From: Cinnamomum chago
Lineage: Eukaryota; Streptophyta; Magnoliopsida; Laurales; Lauraceae
DNA: 64,000 nt
Assembly: GCA_038049695.1 (NCBI GenBank)
Contig: CP142453.1
Location: forward strand, 130,769,001 to 130,833,000
Direction of reading: 5' to 3'
The position numbers were made by a program, and so were the translations under genes. This document shows, piece by piece, positions 11,862 through 23,349 of the stretch. Positions within the stretch are counted from its first letter, which is position 1. Every line of letters begins with the position of its first letter. The notes beneath the pieces were generated by a model, which was not told the DNA's origin, did no database searches, and worked only from the letters and a program-made list of their open reading frames with translations.

Positions 11862-13428
11862 AGCTTACACAATTTAGTTATTGCCCGCAATAACTAAAGA
11901 AAAAAAAAAATACTCCAAAAGAGGATCATCCATAGAATTTCTAATAACCCTATATATATATATATTTATTTATATATATCTTAAGCCTTTCCTCTAAATG
12001 TGACTCATTCATTGATGGGCAATGAAGATTTTGGAATTCCATGTGGGGACTATATTTGAAGAATTCTAAAACTCTCCGGACAATAACTCACCTTGAGCTT
12101 GAGTTCAATTCAGTAGAATAAAGCTTAACCCAGCTTGTCAAGCTCAAGCATAAGTTCAGCCATGACTGGAAATATATGAAGTTAAGCCTGAGCTTGGAAT
12201 AAACATACACATCAAGTTTGAGGTTGGAGTCAAGCCCAACTCAAGGATATCAAATATATGAAAATTTCTACTTGGCACCTCTTTGTATGAGCACCATTCA
12301 AGCACCACCACGTGGGTCCACTTATGTATTTTAAAAGAGAAAGATATAGAAGGCTATGAATGGATGAATGATAAAAGACTTACAATCAAACGAAATTAAT
12401 AACATTAGGGGACGATTGGAAACTATAATCTAATTAATAAGAGCTAATTAGAATAAGGTCTAAAATAAAAGCTCAAACTTTTAAGTTCTAACCTACACTA
12501 TAAGTGTTCAATAAAATTATTTAAAAAAACTCTTATTTCTTGGAATAATCAGGGCCCACCTTTCAAAAATTACAATATAGAACCTGCCATTTCTATCATT
12601 TTGAAATTTTAAGAAGGTTATTTTCATCCAAAACACATAAATTTAGCATTATACATCTCTATCAACTTCTTTACCCAAAAATCTCTAAAAGAAGCAGCTG
12701 CCCTTACTTTTTTGTAAAGGCAACTGCTCTAGTTTGTAAATAAGCTCTAAAATAAAAAAATTTAATTAGATATTTATCAAATGCTCTAATATATAAATAA
12801 GTTCTAAATCACAAAATAAAAAATTATTTTTAAAGTAACCAAGCAGGTCCTAAGTGCAAATTTTAAGACCTCAAAAGAACAACAGAAAAAAAAATTGTTA
12901 AAAAGTATGAGAATATAATACTATATACGTGTGTGGGGACATGCTCATGCGAACGGATCCGGTGGCAAGGTCTTAACAACTTGGTCAAAACTCAACTAAG
13001 TTTAGACCTGGGTGGCACTAATTGGAATCAAATTGCAACTCTATAAGCAGTGGATCAAAATAATTCAATTTGATACTGTCTATATAGTTGTACTTAGATC
13101 TAACATTTACCTTAAATCTAACATTTGTCTACGAACTGATAAAATTTAAGTATTTTTCATAGAGAAGATCATATGATATTTTAATATCATGACTGATGCG
13201 ATATCGCGAACATCGCACTTTATAATATTTTAATGCCGTATGTTATCACACGGGATACATCTTAGGGCATGCGATATTTCACTGTTTAAACTTCAACGGC
13301 GTTGAGGTAAATGTCGGGTCTAAGAGATGTGTACGGACCCCACCCAAATATCCAAGGCAAAAAATTTAGGCCCCAGGAATTTGCAGAAAAAAAAACAATA
13401 ATAAAATAAAATAAAACAAAGAGAGAAC
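11862..13428. other. Non-coding interval
   Basis: No supported gene, RNA or element is seen. It is AT-rich, with a TA microsatellite at about 11951-11980. A second exon of the HPR3-like gene whose exon 1 ends at 13429 was sought here on the minus strand; no Rossmann-fold glycine motif was found. Confidence 0.6.
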
Positions 13429-13941
13429 CTTGGAACCGAGAAGAGGGTAGTCGGCCCTAGAAGACCAGAGGCCGCTCCGGACGTAACGGTCCGACGCAGA
13501 GATTCGGCGAAGGACGTCTAGCAATAGCCCCACGGCCAAGTCCGCGGAGTCCTCGGAGAACACGGTCCCCGCATTGGCAACGGCGACTCTCCGGCGCCGG
13601 CACTCCGGCAAGTCGATGTGCTCGACACCGGCGCTGGTTGTGACAACGCACCCGAGGCAGGGGAGGCTCTCCAATATCTCGGCGTTGACGGGGGCGAGTC
13701 CCATGCACAAGATCGCCCTCACAGACCGCCCATGGGCGGCCAAGAACTGGTCCCTTGGCAGCGGCGATTCCCATGGCCTGAGGAGGCGGAATCTCTTCGA
13801 TAGACGATCGTCTAGAAAGAAATTCAGAGGACGTAGGAAGAGAACAAAGGGCATATCTTCTTCCTTGTCTTTTATTTCTACTTTTCCTATTCCTTGTGTA
13901 GCTACCGCTGCCATAGACGATGAGATGGAATTCGCCGTCAT
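13429..13941 (-). CDS. HPR3-like glyoxylate/hydroxypyruvate reductase, exon 1 only
   Basis: The family reduces hydroxypyruvate and glyoxylate with NAD(P)H as a side route of photorespiration. The 171 codons from ATG 13941 give the substrate-binding half of a D-isomer-specific 2-hydroxyacid dehydrogenase: VLFLRPLNFFLDDRLSKRF, the TTSAGVEHIDLPEC segment and DLAVGLLLDVLRRI ... DRYVRSGLW, ending LGSK. The exon stops at AAG|GTTCTC (donor 13428), the same place where the Arabidopsis HPR3 coding sequence is split as I recall it. A second ATG at 13914 is a possible start. The NAD-binding exon 2 is not visible to the left, where element A begins within 1.6 kb. The gene may be truncated or may have a very long intron. 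Confidence 0.82.
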
Positions 13942-13967
13942 GAATTCTAGAAGAGTCGAGTATTTGT

Positions 13968-13995
13968 GCTCACCGCTCACCGCTCACCGCTCACC
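13968..13995. repeat. Heptanucleotide microsatellite (GCTCACC)x4
   Basis: Four perfect copies of GCTCACC lie 27 bp upstream of the HPR3-like ATG, in the presumed 5' untranslated region. Confidence 0.9.
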
Positions 13996-15313
13996 GCAGA
14001 AATGAAATGAAAACAACAAAAAAAAAGAAAAAGGGAGTGACTGTGAGTGCGTCATATCGAGGTCAATCGAATCATGGAATCGGTATTTTAGAATCTTGTC
14101 AGACACAACTGAGTTGACTCAACTCTAGCGTGTAGTAGTCTATACTTCTTTTTCTTTTTTTTTTCTTTTTTAATGATGAAATATCCCTAAAGTGTTTGAC
14201 TCAATTACACTAATTTCCAAAGTGGCACTCGCTAAACCCACACAAATGCATTAAGAGTAAATTAGAGACCATTCGTGGGTAATCCAAGTCTATAATTGAA
14301 ATAAGGTTTTTAAAATTGCAACAATTCACCTTTCTTCTTATCTTTTGCACACTAGTTAGCACTTAGCACCCATTTATTGGCTAAATAGAGGATCTTACTG
14401 CCACGCAACTCGCAAAACGCGTGTTCTGTGATTTGAACACCTGACTTACTAGTTTTTGATACTTACCTCTTCTTCCAAAATCAATTGGTGATGGATAATG
14501 GCACAACAATGATTTTATGGTAAAAGCTCGGACTCGACCATAATTATGACCGCTCAGGAGCGAAGATGAACGTTGACCTCAACACTAGAAGTTAAAAGAA
14601 ACAGCAATATCTATAGCATCAATCATCTCTCCTACCCCACTAGAACAATCATTGTGATAACACTTTCCAAAATGAATCTTATTAATCTGAATATTGCTAC
14701 TCTATAATTGGTTTGTTGACGTCACCTATATTATCTTTAACGACAATCATAACCAAGAACCTCTCCAGTGTCATTTTCTCAAGCACACCATCTCTGAATG
14801 CCATCTTGGCTGTTATATTTAAAATAGAAAAATTGGAATATGGCCTTAATCCGTTGCCTTATTTAAAAAAATGGATACAGATTTCAAAATTTTTTGGAGT
14901 AGTCCTTAAGTTTTAAGGGAAGTTCTCAATTAATGACATCCATACATTGAAAGTTACTTTACAGTATTGAAATAAAACCCTCCTTCACTTATTTCATATT
15001 CTTCATTTTACGGATGTCCTCACGATGATCAGGGACAACCAGGGTCCTATAGTAATTGGCTACATATAGTAGCTACCGAAACCATGTCATAACTTTAAAT
15101 TAATGCCTTATTTGAAAATTTTCCTCTAACAAGTAAACGTGCCCAAGAACTAAAGAGCCGAACTAAGCCTGGAAACAGAAAAAACCTTTAAATTTTTTTT
15201 TGAAAATCCGCCCGGTCTGAGATTGGCACTAATTAAGTAAAGCCCAAAACTGACTTCTGGGCTTGATGGTACTAAACTAAGATCAAGCTCTAGTTATGGG
15301 AAGAATTCACTTA
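13996..15313. other. Non-coding interval
   Basis: Nothing supported is seen. It contains the presumed promoter of the HPR3-like gene next to 13996 and a CT-rich run near 14150-14175. Exon 2 of the second HPR3-like copy would be expected here if the two genes were simple tandem duplicates, but it is absent. Confidence 0.6.
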
Positions 15314-15662
15314 GGGCTCGTTTCTTTACTAGAATTCATGTCTAGTGGTTGTTTGGGAATTTCAAATGCTAGTATTTGAAATGCTGTCAAATTCTGGAAT
15401 TCTAAATTCGTTGTTTCATTCATTGTTTGAATTCTTGCCTGAGCTCCCGGAATGTCGTCATCTATCTCCCAAAATTCCTGTACTAAGTGAGATTTTCAAA
15501 TCCTCTTTGTTTTTTTTTTTTTTTTTATCGGTAACAATAACTCATATTAAAAGAGAAAAGAATACAAATAAAGAGTACATGAAGAAAAGAAAAAGGGGAA
15601 AGAAAAATAGAGGTACAAGAGAAATGTACCCCCTCACACCACAACTACATAATAAAACCCTC

Positions 15663-17243
15663 TCAAGGGGAAACTCTCTCAACACCTTGCTTAGCTAAAG
15701 CGTCCGCCATCATGTTTGATGACCTACTCTTATGCTGAAAGCTAACATTAATGGCCGTGGATAAAACACGGATTTCATTGAAGAGGAACTGAAACTTCCA
15801 TGGATAAGCCTTCCGGTTCGAAACCCAACTCACTGCATTAGAAGAATCACTCTCCACAATAAGATTGCCATGGTAGTACCTCGAAAAACACCGAAGAGAT
15901 TCCAGAATAGCTAAAACCTCAGCTTCATTAGAATCACAAACCCCCACATGTTTGGAGAACATGAATAAAACGTCCCCATTGCAATTTCGAAGCACCCCTC
16001 CAATACCAGCTGGTCCAGGCTTCCCTCTTGCAGCCCCATCAACATTGAACTTAAACACACCAATAGGAGGAGGAGACCAAAGAATAGATTTTCTTACTTT
16101 GACTGGGCTACACCCCATACATGATTCCCAATTTATAAGAATGTCATGAAGTGAAAAATTAGAGAATTCCTTTCTACCCAAAGCCCACTTCGCAATCGTT
16201 AAAGTGATCTTTGAAATCAACTCGGCAGAAGTTGAGGAGGAACCCCTAAAAATTCTATCATTTCTTTCCTTCCAAATGGACCACAAAATAGCAAATGGAG
16301 TTATCCTCCAAAGAATACGACCGCAACCAACAAAACAACCTCCCAACCAAGACTCTGCCGCATCAGCAATCTTCTCAGGACAACACCAATCAACACCACA
16401 CCTACCAATAAAATGGCCCCAAACATTGGATGTAAACTCACAATGAAGAAGAAGATGGTTCACCGACTCCAACTCCTTATGACACATCACACAAGTGTCA
16501 TTGATGGTGGATGATGTCAATCCTCTTATCCTCACGTTATCTGCTGTTGAGATCTTAGCTGCCACTGCTAACCAACAAAAAGCCTCCACTCGGGGAGGAA
16601 CCAAACCCGTCCAAACAAGGGAAGAAGGAGCTCTAGGGAGATGGTTCCCCTCCAAAGCCGAGTATAATGCTTTCACGGAGAATTCTCCTGATATGGATGG
16701 CTTCCAAATCCTAAAATCCTTAGAAACCCTGCACAAAAAAACGTTAGAGAGAAGACTCAACAACTCCCCATACTGGACATCCTCTGAGAAACGAAGACTT
16801 CTTCTAAAGTTCACATCCCACAAAGTACAACCATCCCTCACCTCATAACACTCACTGACAACAGACTCCTTATTGGACACTAATCTAAAGACCCTAGGAA
16901 ACAATTCACACAAGGGACCCACCCCAATCCAATCATCTAACCAAAACCTAATGGCCCTCCCATCCCCCACCACAAAACCCACCCCTTTGGACAACACTTC
17001 CCCACTTACAGAAGACGAATCCCCAACTGAAGCAATTGCACCCCACAAACTCGATTTGCGAGATCTATGACCCGGATTAGGCCACCACCCCGAATTGTCC
17101 ACCCCATACTTGTCAACAATAACCTTCCTCCAAAGAGCCTCCCTCTCATCTCCAAACCTCCACCACCACTTCACTAATAAAGCCGCATTTTTATACTCCA
17201 AATTACTAAGGCCTAAACCCCCACACGACTTTGGTTTAATCAC
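15663..17243 (-). pseudogene. LINE ORF2, C-terminal part: reverse-transcriptase zinc-binding region and RNase H
   Basis: A segment with CVMCHKELESVNHLLLHC (about 16440-16500) is the zf-RVT domain of plant L1 elements. It is followed by an RNase H domain (FNVDGAARGKPGPAGIGG, about 16060; then the NEAEVLAILESL and ESDSSNAV segments), which many plant L1 ORF2 proteins carry. The frame begins after a break at 17244 that separates it from the RT part. The residues usually found between WEG and KPK are shortened, so a small deletion probably caused the frame change. Confidence 0.88.
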
Positions 17244-17244
17244 C

Positions 17245-19416
17245 TCACTCCTTATTACTCTTACCCTCCCAAAGAAAGTTCCTGCGAATACGGTCTAATC
17301 TTTTCACCACCGCCTTTGGCATCTTGAAAAGTGACATGAAGTACACTGGGATGTTTGACAAGCAAGCTTTTATCAAAGTGATCCTTCCGCCCAAAGATAA
17401 ATATTGCCGCTTCCAAGAAGACAACTTCTTCTCAAATTTGTGAATGACTGGATCCCACAAAGACTTAGATCTTAACTTCACCCCTATCGGAAGGCCCAAG
17501 TATAACATGGGTAGTCTCCCCCATTTGCAATGCAACATGGCTGCCAAAGACTGAGTGGTTTCTTCAGAGCACCCAACTCCCACCAATTGACTTTTGGAAA
17601 TATTAACCTTCAAACCTGAAACCAGCTGAAAACACCGCAAAATTCTTTTAAGAGCCCTGATTTCCTCCATTTTAGTGGAGCTGAAAAGAATCGTATCATC
17701 TGCAAATTGCAAGTGAGTGATAACCTCCCCATTTCTACTAGTCTCAAACCCACTTATCACTCCTATCTCTCTAGCTTTCACCAGAAGTGAACTTAGAGCC
17801 TCCACCACAATTGTAAATAAAAAAGGGGAGAGGGGATCCCCTTGCCGAATGCCTCTGGAACCTTTGAACAACTTCGAGGGGGAGCCATTGACCAACACAG
17901 AAAAAGATGTAGTCGAAATACACTCATGCATCCATCGTCGCCAAGTTTCCCCAAATCCGAATCTAAGAAGCATGTAATCGAAAAAATTCCAATCAACATG
18001 ATCATAAGCCTTCTCCAAATCAATCTTTAAAAGGACCGCTTCAACTTTAGACCTTTTTCTTGAATCAATTAGCTCATTCGCAATTAACACGCCATCAAGA
18101 ATCTTTCTTTTCACCACAAAGGCCCCTTGGAAAGGACTGATAATGAGAGGCATAACATTCTTCAGACGGTTTGCCAAAATCTTAGCTAACAATTTATACC
18201 AACACCCTACAAGGCTAATAGGTCTGTAATCACGTAGTTCCACAGGATTAGGCACTTTAGGGATTAGGGTTAAGAAGGTTGCATTCATCTCTCTATTAAT
18301 TCTCCCCCTCCTATGAAACTCGGAAAGCATATCACTGAAATCTTCTTTAAGGAACTCCCATCCTGCTTTTATGAAAGAAAAATTAAACCCGTCTGGACCA
18401 GGAGCTTTATCCCCATCACATTCTTCTAAGGCTCTAGCAACTTCCTCCTCCTCAAACTCCTTCTCCAACCATCTTTGAACATCTTGTGGAATTGAGGGAA
18501 AAGAAACCCCATCTAGCTTAGGCCTCACGACATTCTCACCACTATAAAGATTTTCGAAAAAATGAGCAACCGCTTCCTTGACTTCAGAAGGACTCTCCAA
18601 AACTCTACCACCTTGACTTATCTGCCCCCAAAAATTTACTCTACTCCTCATAGAAGCCAAACGATGGAAGAAACTAGTATTTTTATCACCCTCCTTAAGC
18701 CAAGTCACTCTTGATTTCTGCCTCCAAGAAATTTCCTCCCATCGATTTAAGTCCCAAATCCTTTTGGTAGCAATACGCCTAGCTTCGATCTCTTCTGGCC
18801 TCAAATCCCGGCTTTCCCCTTCTCTATCAATATCATCCACCAGTCTGGAAAAAGTTTCTCTTGATTCATCAATCCTACCAAAGACATCTCTATTCCACTT
18901 TATGATGCACTCTTTAAGAACTTTAAGCTTTCTACATAACTTATAACCAGAGTAGCCTATAACTTCCACTTGATTCCACCATGAAAGAGCCAAAACCAAG
19001 AAGTCTTTGTTCTCCAGCCAACAATTCTCAAAACGAAAAGGTTTAGGCCCCCAATCAACAGAGTTAGAACACAATTTGATAGGACAATGATCTGAGATTA
19101 TTCGCGGAAGGGCTATCTGAATGGTACCAGGAAAATGGTCATCCCACTCCTTAGACAATAAAAACCTGTCAATTCTACTCATAGCCGCCTGATGTCTAAG
19201 ATTGGACCATGTATACCTTCTCCCTTGGAGCGGAAGATCAATAAATTCATTGTCACTCATGAAATTAGAAAATAACTCCATTGAGCGAGAAATGGAGCTC
19301 CTCCCTTTCTTCTCATGAGGAAATCTGACCATATTAAAATCTCCACAAAAAAACCCAAGGAATAGGCCATTGAGATTTAACATTAGAAAGAAAATCCAAA
19401 AAATCACCTTGCTCAA
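17245..19416 (-). pseudogene. LINE ORF2, endonuclease remnant and reverse transcriptase
   Basis: The N-terminal residues match the C-terminal half of an AP-like endonuclease (CGDFNMVRFPHEK, RIDRFLLS, ISDHCPI). The non-LTR reverse transcriptase follows (KAPGPDGFNFSFIKAGW, LRDYRPISLVGCWYKLLAK, RQGDPLSPFLF), with the catalytic FADD at about 17700-17710. ORF1 and the start of the endonuclease are missing through 5' truncation. The frame is otherwise uninterrupted for 723 codons up to the TGA at 17245, which suggests a fairly recent insertion. Confidence 0.92.
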
Positions 19417-19690
19417 ACTTTTTCCAAAAAATTCAAATCCTCCTTGTTAAAATGGTTTTTCAAATGCTGGGTTTTTTGGTATTTCAAATGCCTGAAATTT
19501 CAAATGCCCAAGAATTCTGGTAATGAAACACAGAATTCCCGACAGGAATTTTGAATTCCCAGACCGCCTGAATTCCTGTCAGGAATTCTAGTAAAATAGC
19601 GGGTCCTTATACTTGCACGGAATTCTACCTGCAAAAATTGCTAAAGGGAAGAAAAAAAAAGGAGAAAGAAAGATGAGAGGAAGAGAGAAC

Positions 19691-19856
19691 CTTAGAACCG
19701 AGAAGAGGATAGTCGCCCCTTGCAGACCAGAGTCCGTCGCGCACATAACGATTAGAAGCAAAGATTCGGCGATGGACGTCAATCAACAGCCCCATGGCAT
19801 AATCAGCAACGTTTATAGCATAGGCGGCCCCCGAATTGGCGAGAGCAACTCCCCGG
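19691..19856 (-). pseudogene. Second HPR3-like gene: 3' end of exon 1, cut by element B
   Basis: Read on the minus strand, 55 codons are open and align to the end of exon 1 at 13429-13600. The conserved phrases are RYVRDGLWSARGDYPLLGSK and the ADYAMGLLIDV segment, and the same AAG|GTTCTC donor lies at 19691/19690. The protein differs from the first copy at many positions, so this is an older paralogue and not a copy of the first. The 5' part is missing because the LTR of element B begins at 19857. The MITE with its LINE lies about 80 bp into the intron. No exon 2 was found. Confidence 0.82.
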
Positions 19857-20018
19857 TGTTGACACCAAAAATGTCACTTTGCCTCTTCACACCAAAAGCT
19901 ACATGGAGCCGCATCCTACCAAAAATAGGCAGGCGCCACTTCAAGCATCAGATCTTGTCAGAATCAAACAAAAACTGCAAGGTCATTCAAAACAACCAAA
20001 AGAAGAGGTACACATGAA

Positions 20019-20661
20019 GTTTCGGGCCATTCCGACATCATTTGGCCTAGCTTCACTTCTCCAACAGCTAAACAAGCGCTCCCGGCGGCGACAGAATCGG
20101 AGACACCAAATCTTCGATCAGGGCCTATGGATGTTCTCAAAATATGTCCAAAAGGCTCCATGTCAAGTCTCAAGTCAAACCAGCAATGTTTGACCCATCA
20201 TCAACTCTCCAACGGCTGAATCAAGCCTACCAGCGGCAGAGCACCCCGGGACCATGGCACCCAATTCAGAGCTTGTGGATCATCTCAAAATAACTCCAAA
20301 AGGCTCCCCATCAAATTTCAGGTCAATCGGACATCGTTTGACCGAAAGTCAAAGCTCGGCATCTCTCTCGCAGGAGAAACAAAGGCAAGCGTTTGCATGA
20401 CTCCAAATGGCTTCAAAACTCAAACGAAAGCCTATGGTTGGTCTTATCTACTGATGAGGGAGTCACACGTCGAATTTCAGGTCAATCGGACATCGTTTGA
20501 CCGAAAGTCAAAGCTCGGCATTTCCCTCGCGGTGAAATCAAAGGCAAGCATTTGCATGACCCCAAACGGCTTCAAAACTCAAACGAAAGCCCATGGTTGG
20601 TCTTATTTAATGCTCAAGAAGCTTCACCTCAAATTTCAGGTCATTCCGACATCGTTTGACC
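20019..20661 (+). repeat. Degenerate 147-160 bp direct repeats inside LTR B
   Basis: The phrase TTTCAGGTCAATCGGACATC and its variants recur at about 20019, 20166, 20316, 20476 and 20635. The two best-preserved units also share AAGTCAAAGCTCGGCAT and GCTTCAAAACTCAAACGAAA. Confidence 0.8.
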
Positions 20662-20887
20662 CTGTTTCAGCTTCTGGCGGAAAATCAGCAGTTCTGCGCT
20701 CGGCTTTTCCCGGAAAATCGGAAACTTTGCAAACCAATTTTCAAGGATTCTCATCATGTTTTTCAGAGGTAAATCAAGCCAAAAATGTGGAGAAATGTCA
20801 TAGAAAACAAACAAAAAAAACGGAAGCGAAAAACGACGAAAAACGGCCAGAAACGGGCCCCGGGAAGCAATTTTCCCCCCAGGGTCG

Positions 20888-20985
20888 CAGAGCCCCGCGA
20901 CCCTGGGCCATGGTCGCCGGCGACCATGGGGCCGGCGACCCTGGGCCATGGTCGCCGGCGACCATGGGGCCGGCGACCCTGGGAG
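20888..20985. repeat. GC-rich palindromic block in LTR B
   Basis: Two perfect 22-bp palindromes (20908-20929 and 20946-20967; core GTCGCCGGCGAC flanked by CCATG/CATGG) sit in a 38-bp tandem unit. The block is about 1.05 kb from the LTR start. Confidence 0.85.
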
Positions 20986-22168
20986 GTCCGGGGCGCCGAT
21001 TTCGCCCCGGGACCCCCCGTTTCGTCCGTTTTCGCGAGACGAGTTGTTCTGTCGCTGTGATTTTTCCAGATTCAGACTTTTGAGGCTCCAAATTCGCCGA
21101 TATTCGCCAAGATCACAGGAATCCTTCCAAGAACTTCAAAAACTTTGTTGATCGCCAGCTGAACAACCAAAAAGTGCACTTTCTGCCCGCCCGATCGCGA
21201 AATCGACTGGACAGATGCTGCCGGCCCGCTGGTATCAACCAATGTCTGAAACTACATGATCATCTGATGTTGATTTACATAAGGATCCATCGATGATCAT
21301 CGCAAAGGGAATTCCAAGAGACGCAACATGGCCCCCGACTCTTCAGCTACCAAGGTGGCCACTTAGTGCAATCAATTGGCCCGTTTATGGCAAGTTAATG
21401 CGGTCATTAACCCATTATCTTGAACGGCCCAATCAGAAGCCTCCGTTCAGGAGTTACAAGTCCAAGCAATCATGGCATTCAAGCCATGAAACTCCTAACA
21501 TAATGGAGATTAAAGGCGATTAAATGCCCATGACTCTCCTCCGGCCAATGAAATCCAAGGGTCAGGAGTTACAAAACAAAAAGCAATTAAACTTGTAACT
21601 CCTCCCTTAATGAGCTTTATTACCATAAAGGCTCATAAATCACTCCTAAAGGCTACCAAAAGGCCTATAAATAGGAGTCCTCTCCAAGCATTTCAAAAGA
21701 AAAGGGGGGACACACACAGAAAGAGCCAGAAAATCATTCAAAAATCCTTGGAGAAATCTCTACAACCCTGCTCCTTCAAGAAAACTCTGCTGCAACAAGT
21801 TCAACAAGGTGATTGAAGCCCCTTGGGGGGCCACCCCCCCTCAAAGACCACCTATCCTTCTATCCAACATGACTAGATGCGGCTTTTCAGCCCGTCTACT
21901 CAGCCTTTTACCGGATATAGGACCTTATCTTGGTCCTTATCCTCTAAAAATCTGAGGTTGGAGCCAAGCCAAGAAATCAAGCACTATGTTCTCATCTGAA
22001 GGACGATGGCGGAGCCCATACATGACTCGCGACCATCGATCTGAACGAGCCCTCCCACAATCGCATGAGAAGTTAGATTCCTTTTTCTTACTTTTCTGTT
22101 GTAAATTGTATTTTTTTTAAAGAGACAAAAAACCACAACTCTTGTCTTTCATTATTGATGAGAATTCT

Positions 22169-22250
22169 AAATCGGCTATAAACGCCACAAATCGGCTATA
22201 AACGCCAAAAATCGGCTATAAATGCCACAAAATCGCCTTTTACGGCAAAA
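22169..22250 (+). repeat. 20-bp tandem repeat near the end of LTR B
   Basis: Three copies of ATCGGCTATAAACGCCACAA start at 22171, 22191 and 22211, followed by a degenerate fourth. Each holds a small GGC...GCC inverted repeat, the same design as the 34-kb minisatellite. Confidence 0.85.
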
Positions 22251-22493
22251 TCAAAAAACTGTCTCTTTTATTAAAATATGTATGCAATGGAAAACTAGAA
22301 AAAAGTTTCATTTCCCTTTTTACTTGTGAAGGTGGATCTCCGGATCACCATTTCTAAATTCCAAGTATAAAAGAGAAATTGGCATACCCGTACAAAAAAA
22401 CTGATGCCCGCTTTTCCTTTTTCCCTCCACCATACCCCGTCAGCCCCGGGGCGGAGGCAGCTTTGGAAAAAGACAAAAGCCGGGACCATCAAG

Positions 22494-22513
22494 TTGGCAC
22501 ACCCGGTGGGACT
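22494..22513 (+). other. Primer-binding site of element B
   Basis: TTGGCACACCCGGTGGGACT begins three bases after the LTR end, has the TGG start expected of a site pairing with a tRNA CCA end, and resembles sites of other Tat elements. The exact tRNA was not assigned. Confidence 0.65.
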
Positions 22514-22712
22514 CGTTCATTTGATGAACATGTGCTTAGATTCCTTTTGGCTCCTTTTTAGTTGGTGGCCTATGTTGGATCTTGCATCTAAAAAAAAACA
22601 CATGAGATGGGATTCTTGGAAATTTCTTCTTTTGAGTTTATTTCCAGTCTTTCTTGTTTCTAAAAAAAAAAAAAAATCAAAAACAAAATCTGATTTAAAT
22701 TTTTTTTTTTCA

Positions 22713-23345
22713 GATTTTTCTCTTTTGGGTTTAAGTTGAGAAACTTTGGTTTTTTCCTTTTCGGACTTCGGGATCGCAGAAATGTTGAACCCATTTTCGG
22801 AATGGAACACCATGCGCTCTCTTCTATGAATCCATAAAAAAAATCAAAAACAAAATCTGATTTACAAAAAATTTTCAGATTTTCCTCTTTTGGGTTTAAG
22901 TTGAGAAACTTTGGTTTCTTCCTTTTCGGACTTCGGGATCGCAGAAATGTTGAACCCATTTTCGGAATGGAACACCATTCGCTCTCTTCTATGAATCCAT
23001 AAAAAAAAAAAAAACAAAATCTGATTTACAAAAAATTCTCAGATTTTCCTCTTTTGGGTTTAAGTTGAGAAACTTTGGTTTCTTCCTTTTCGGACTTCGG
23101 GATCGCAGAAATGTTGAACCCATTTTCGGAATGGAGCACCATTCGCTCTCTTCTATGAATCCATAAAAAAAAATCAAAAAAAAAAATCTGATTTACAAAA
23201 AATTCTCAGATTTTCCTCTTTTGGGTTTAAGTTGAGAAAATTTGGTTTCTTCCTTTTCGGACTTCGGGATCGCAGAAATGTTGAACCCATTTTCGGAACG
23301 GAACACCATTCGCTCTCTTCTACGAATCCATAAAAAAAAAAAAAC
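22713..23345 (+). repeat. Tandem array of a ~165-bp unit in the leader of element B
   Basis: Nearly identical units start at 22713, 22878, 23042 and 23209. Each contains CTTTTGGGTTTAAGTTGAG, TTTTCGGACTTCGGGATCGC and an A-rich linker. Two more diverged copies lie at about 23600 and 23750. Frames inside the array are by-products of the repeat. Confidence 0.92.
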
Positions 23346-23349
23346 CACT

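Larger units (their letters stand above)
15510..19431 (-). mobile_element. 5'-truncated L1-type LINE with target-site duplication
   Basis: A poly(T) run at 15510-15526 is the poly(A) tail of a minus-strand element. The body ends at 19431 inside the endonuclease domain, a typical 5' truncation. The insertion is flanked by a 15-bp duplication, TTCAAATCCTCTTTG (15495-15509) and TTCAAATCCTCCTTG (19432-19446), with one mismatch. It lies inside the MITE. Confidence 0.92.
15314..19606. mobile_element. Tourist-like (PIF/Harbinger) MITE interrupted by a LINE
   Basis: The terminal inverted repeats are GGGCTCGTTTCTTTACTAGA (15314) and, on the other strand from 19606, GGACCCGCTATTTTACTAGA, both followed by ATTC. 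Each end is flanked by TTA (15311-15313 and 19607-19609), the target duplication of this superfamily. Without the LINE the element is about 355 bp (15314-15509 plus 19447-19606). The body is rich in AATTC and TTTCAAATGC motifs. It encodes nothing itself. Confidence 0.78.
19857..22491 (+). repeat. 5' LTR of element B
   Basis: It starts TGTTGACACC inside the HPR3-like exon and ends GGGACCATCA just before the primer-binding site, 2,635 bp in all. It contains five degenerate direct repeats, a GC-rich palindromic block and a 20-bp tandem repeat near its 3' end, each annotated separately. Confidence 0.8.

Noticed and set aside
13574-14005. Plus-strand frame opposite the HPR3-like exon
   Set aside because: It is a shadow of a GC-rich exon that encodes a well-recognised protein on the other strand.
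22660-23177. Minus-strand frames with repeated KPKFLNLNPKEE segments
   Set aside because: They are translations of the 165-bp leader repeat on the non-coding strand.
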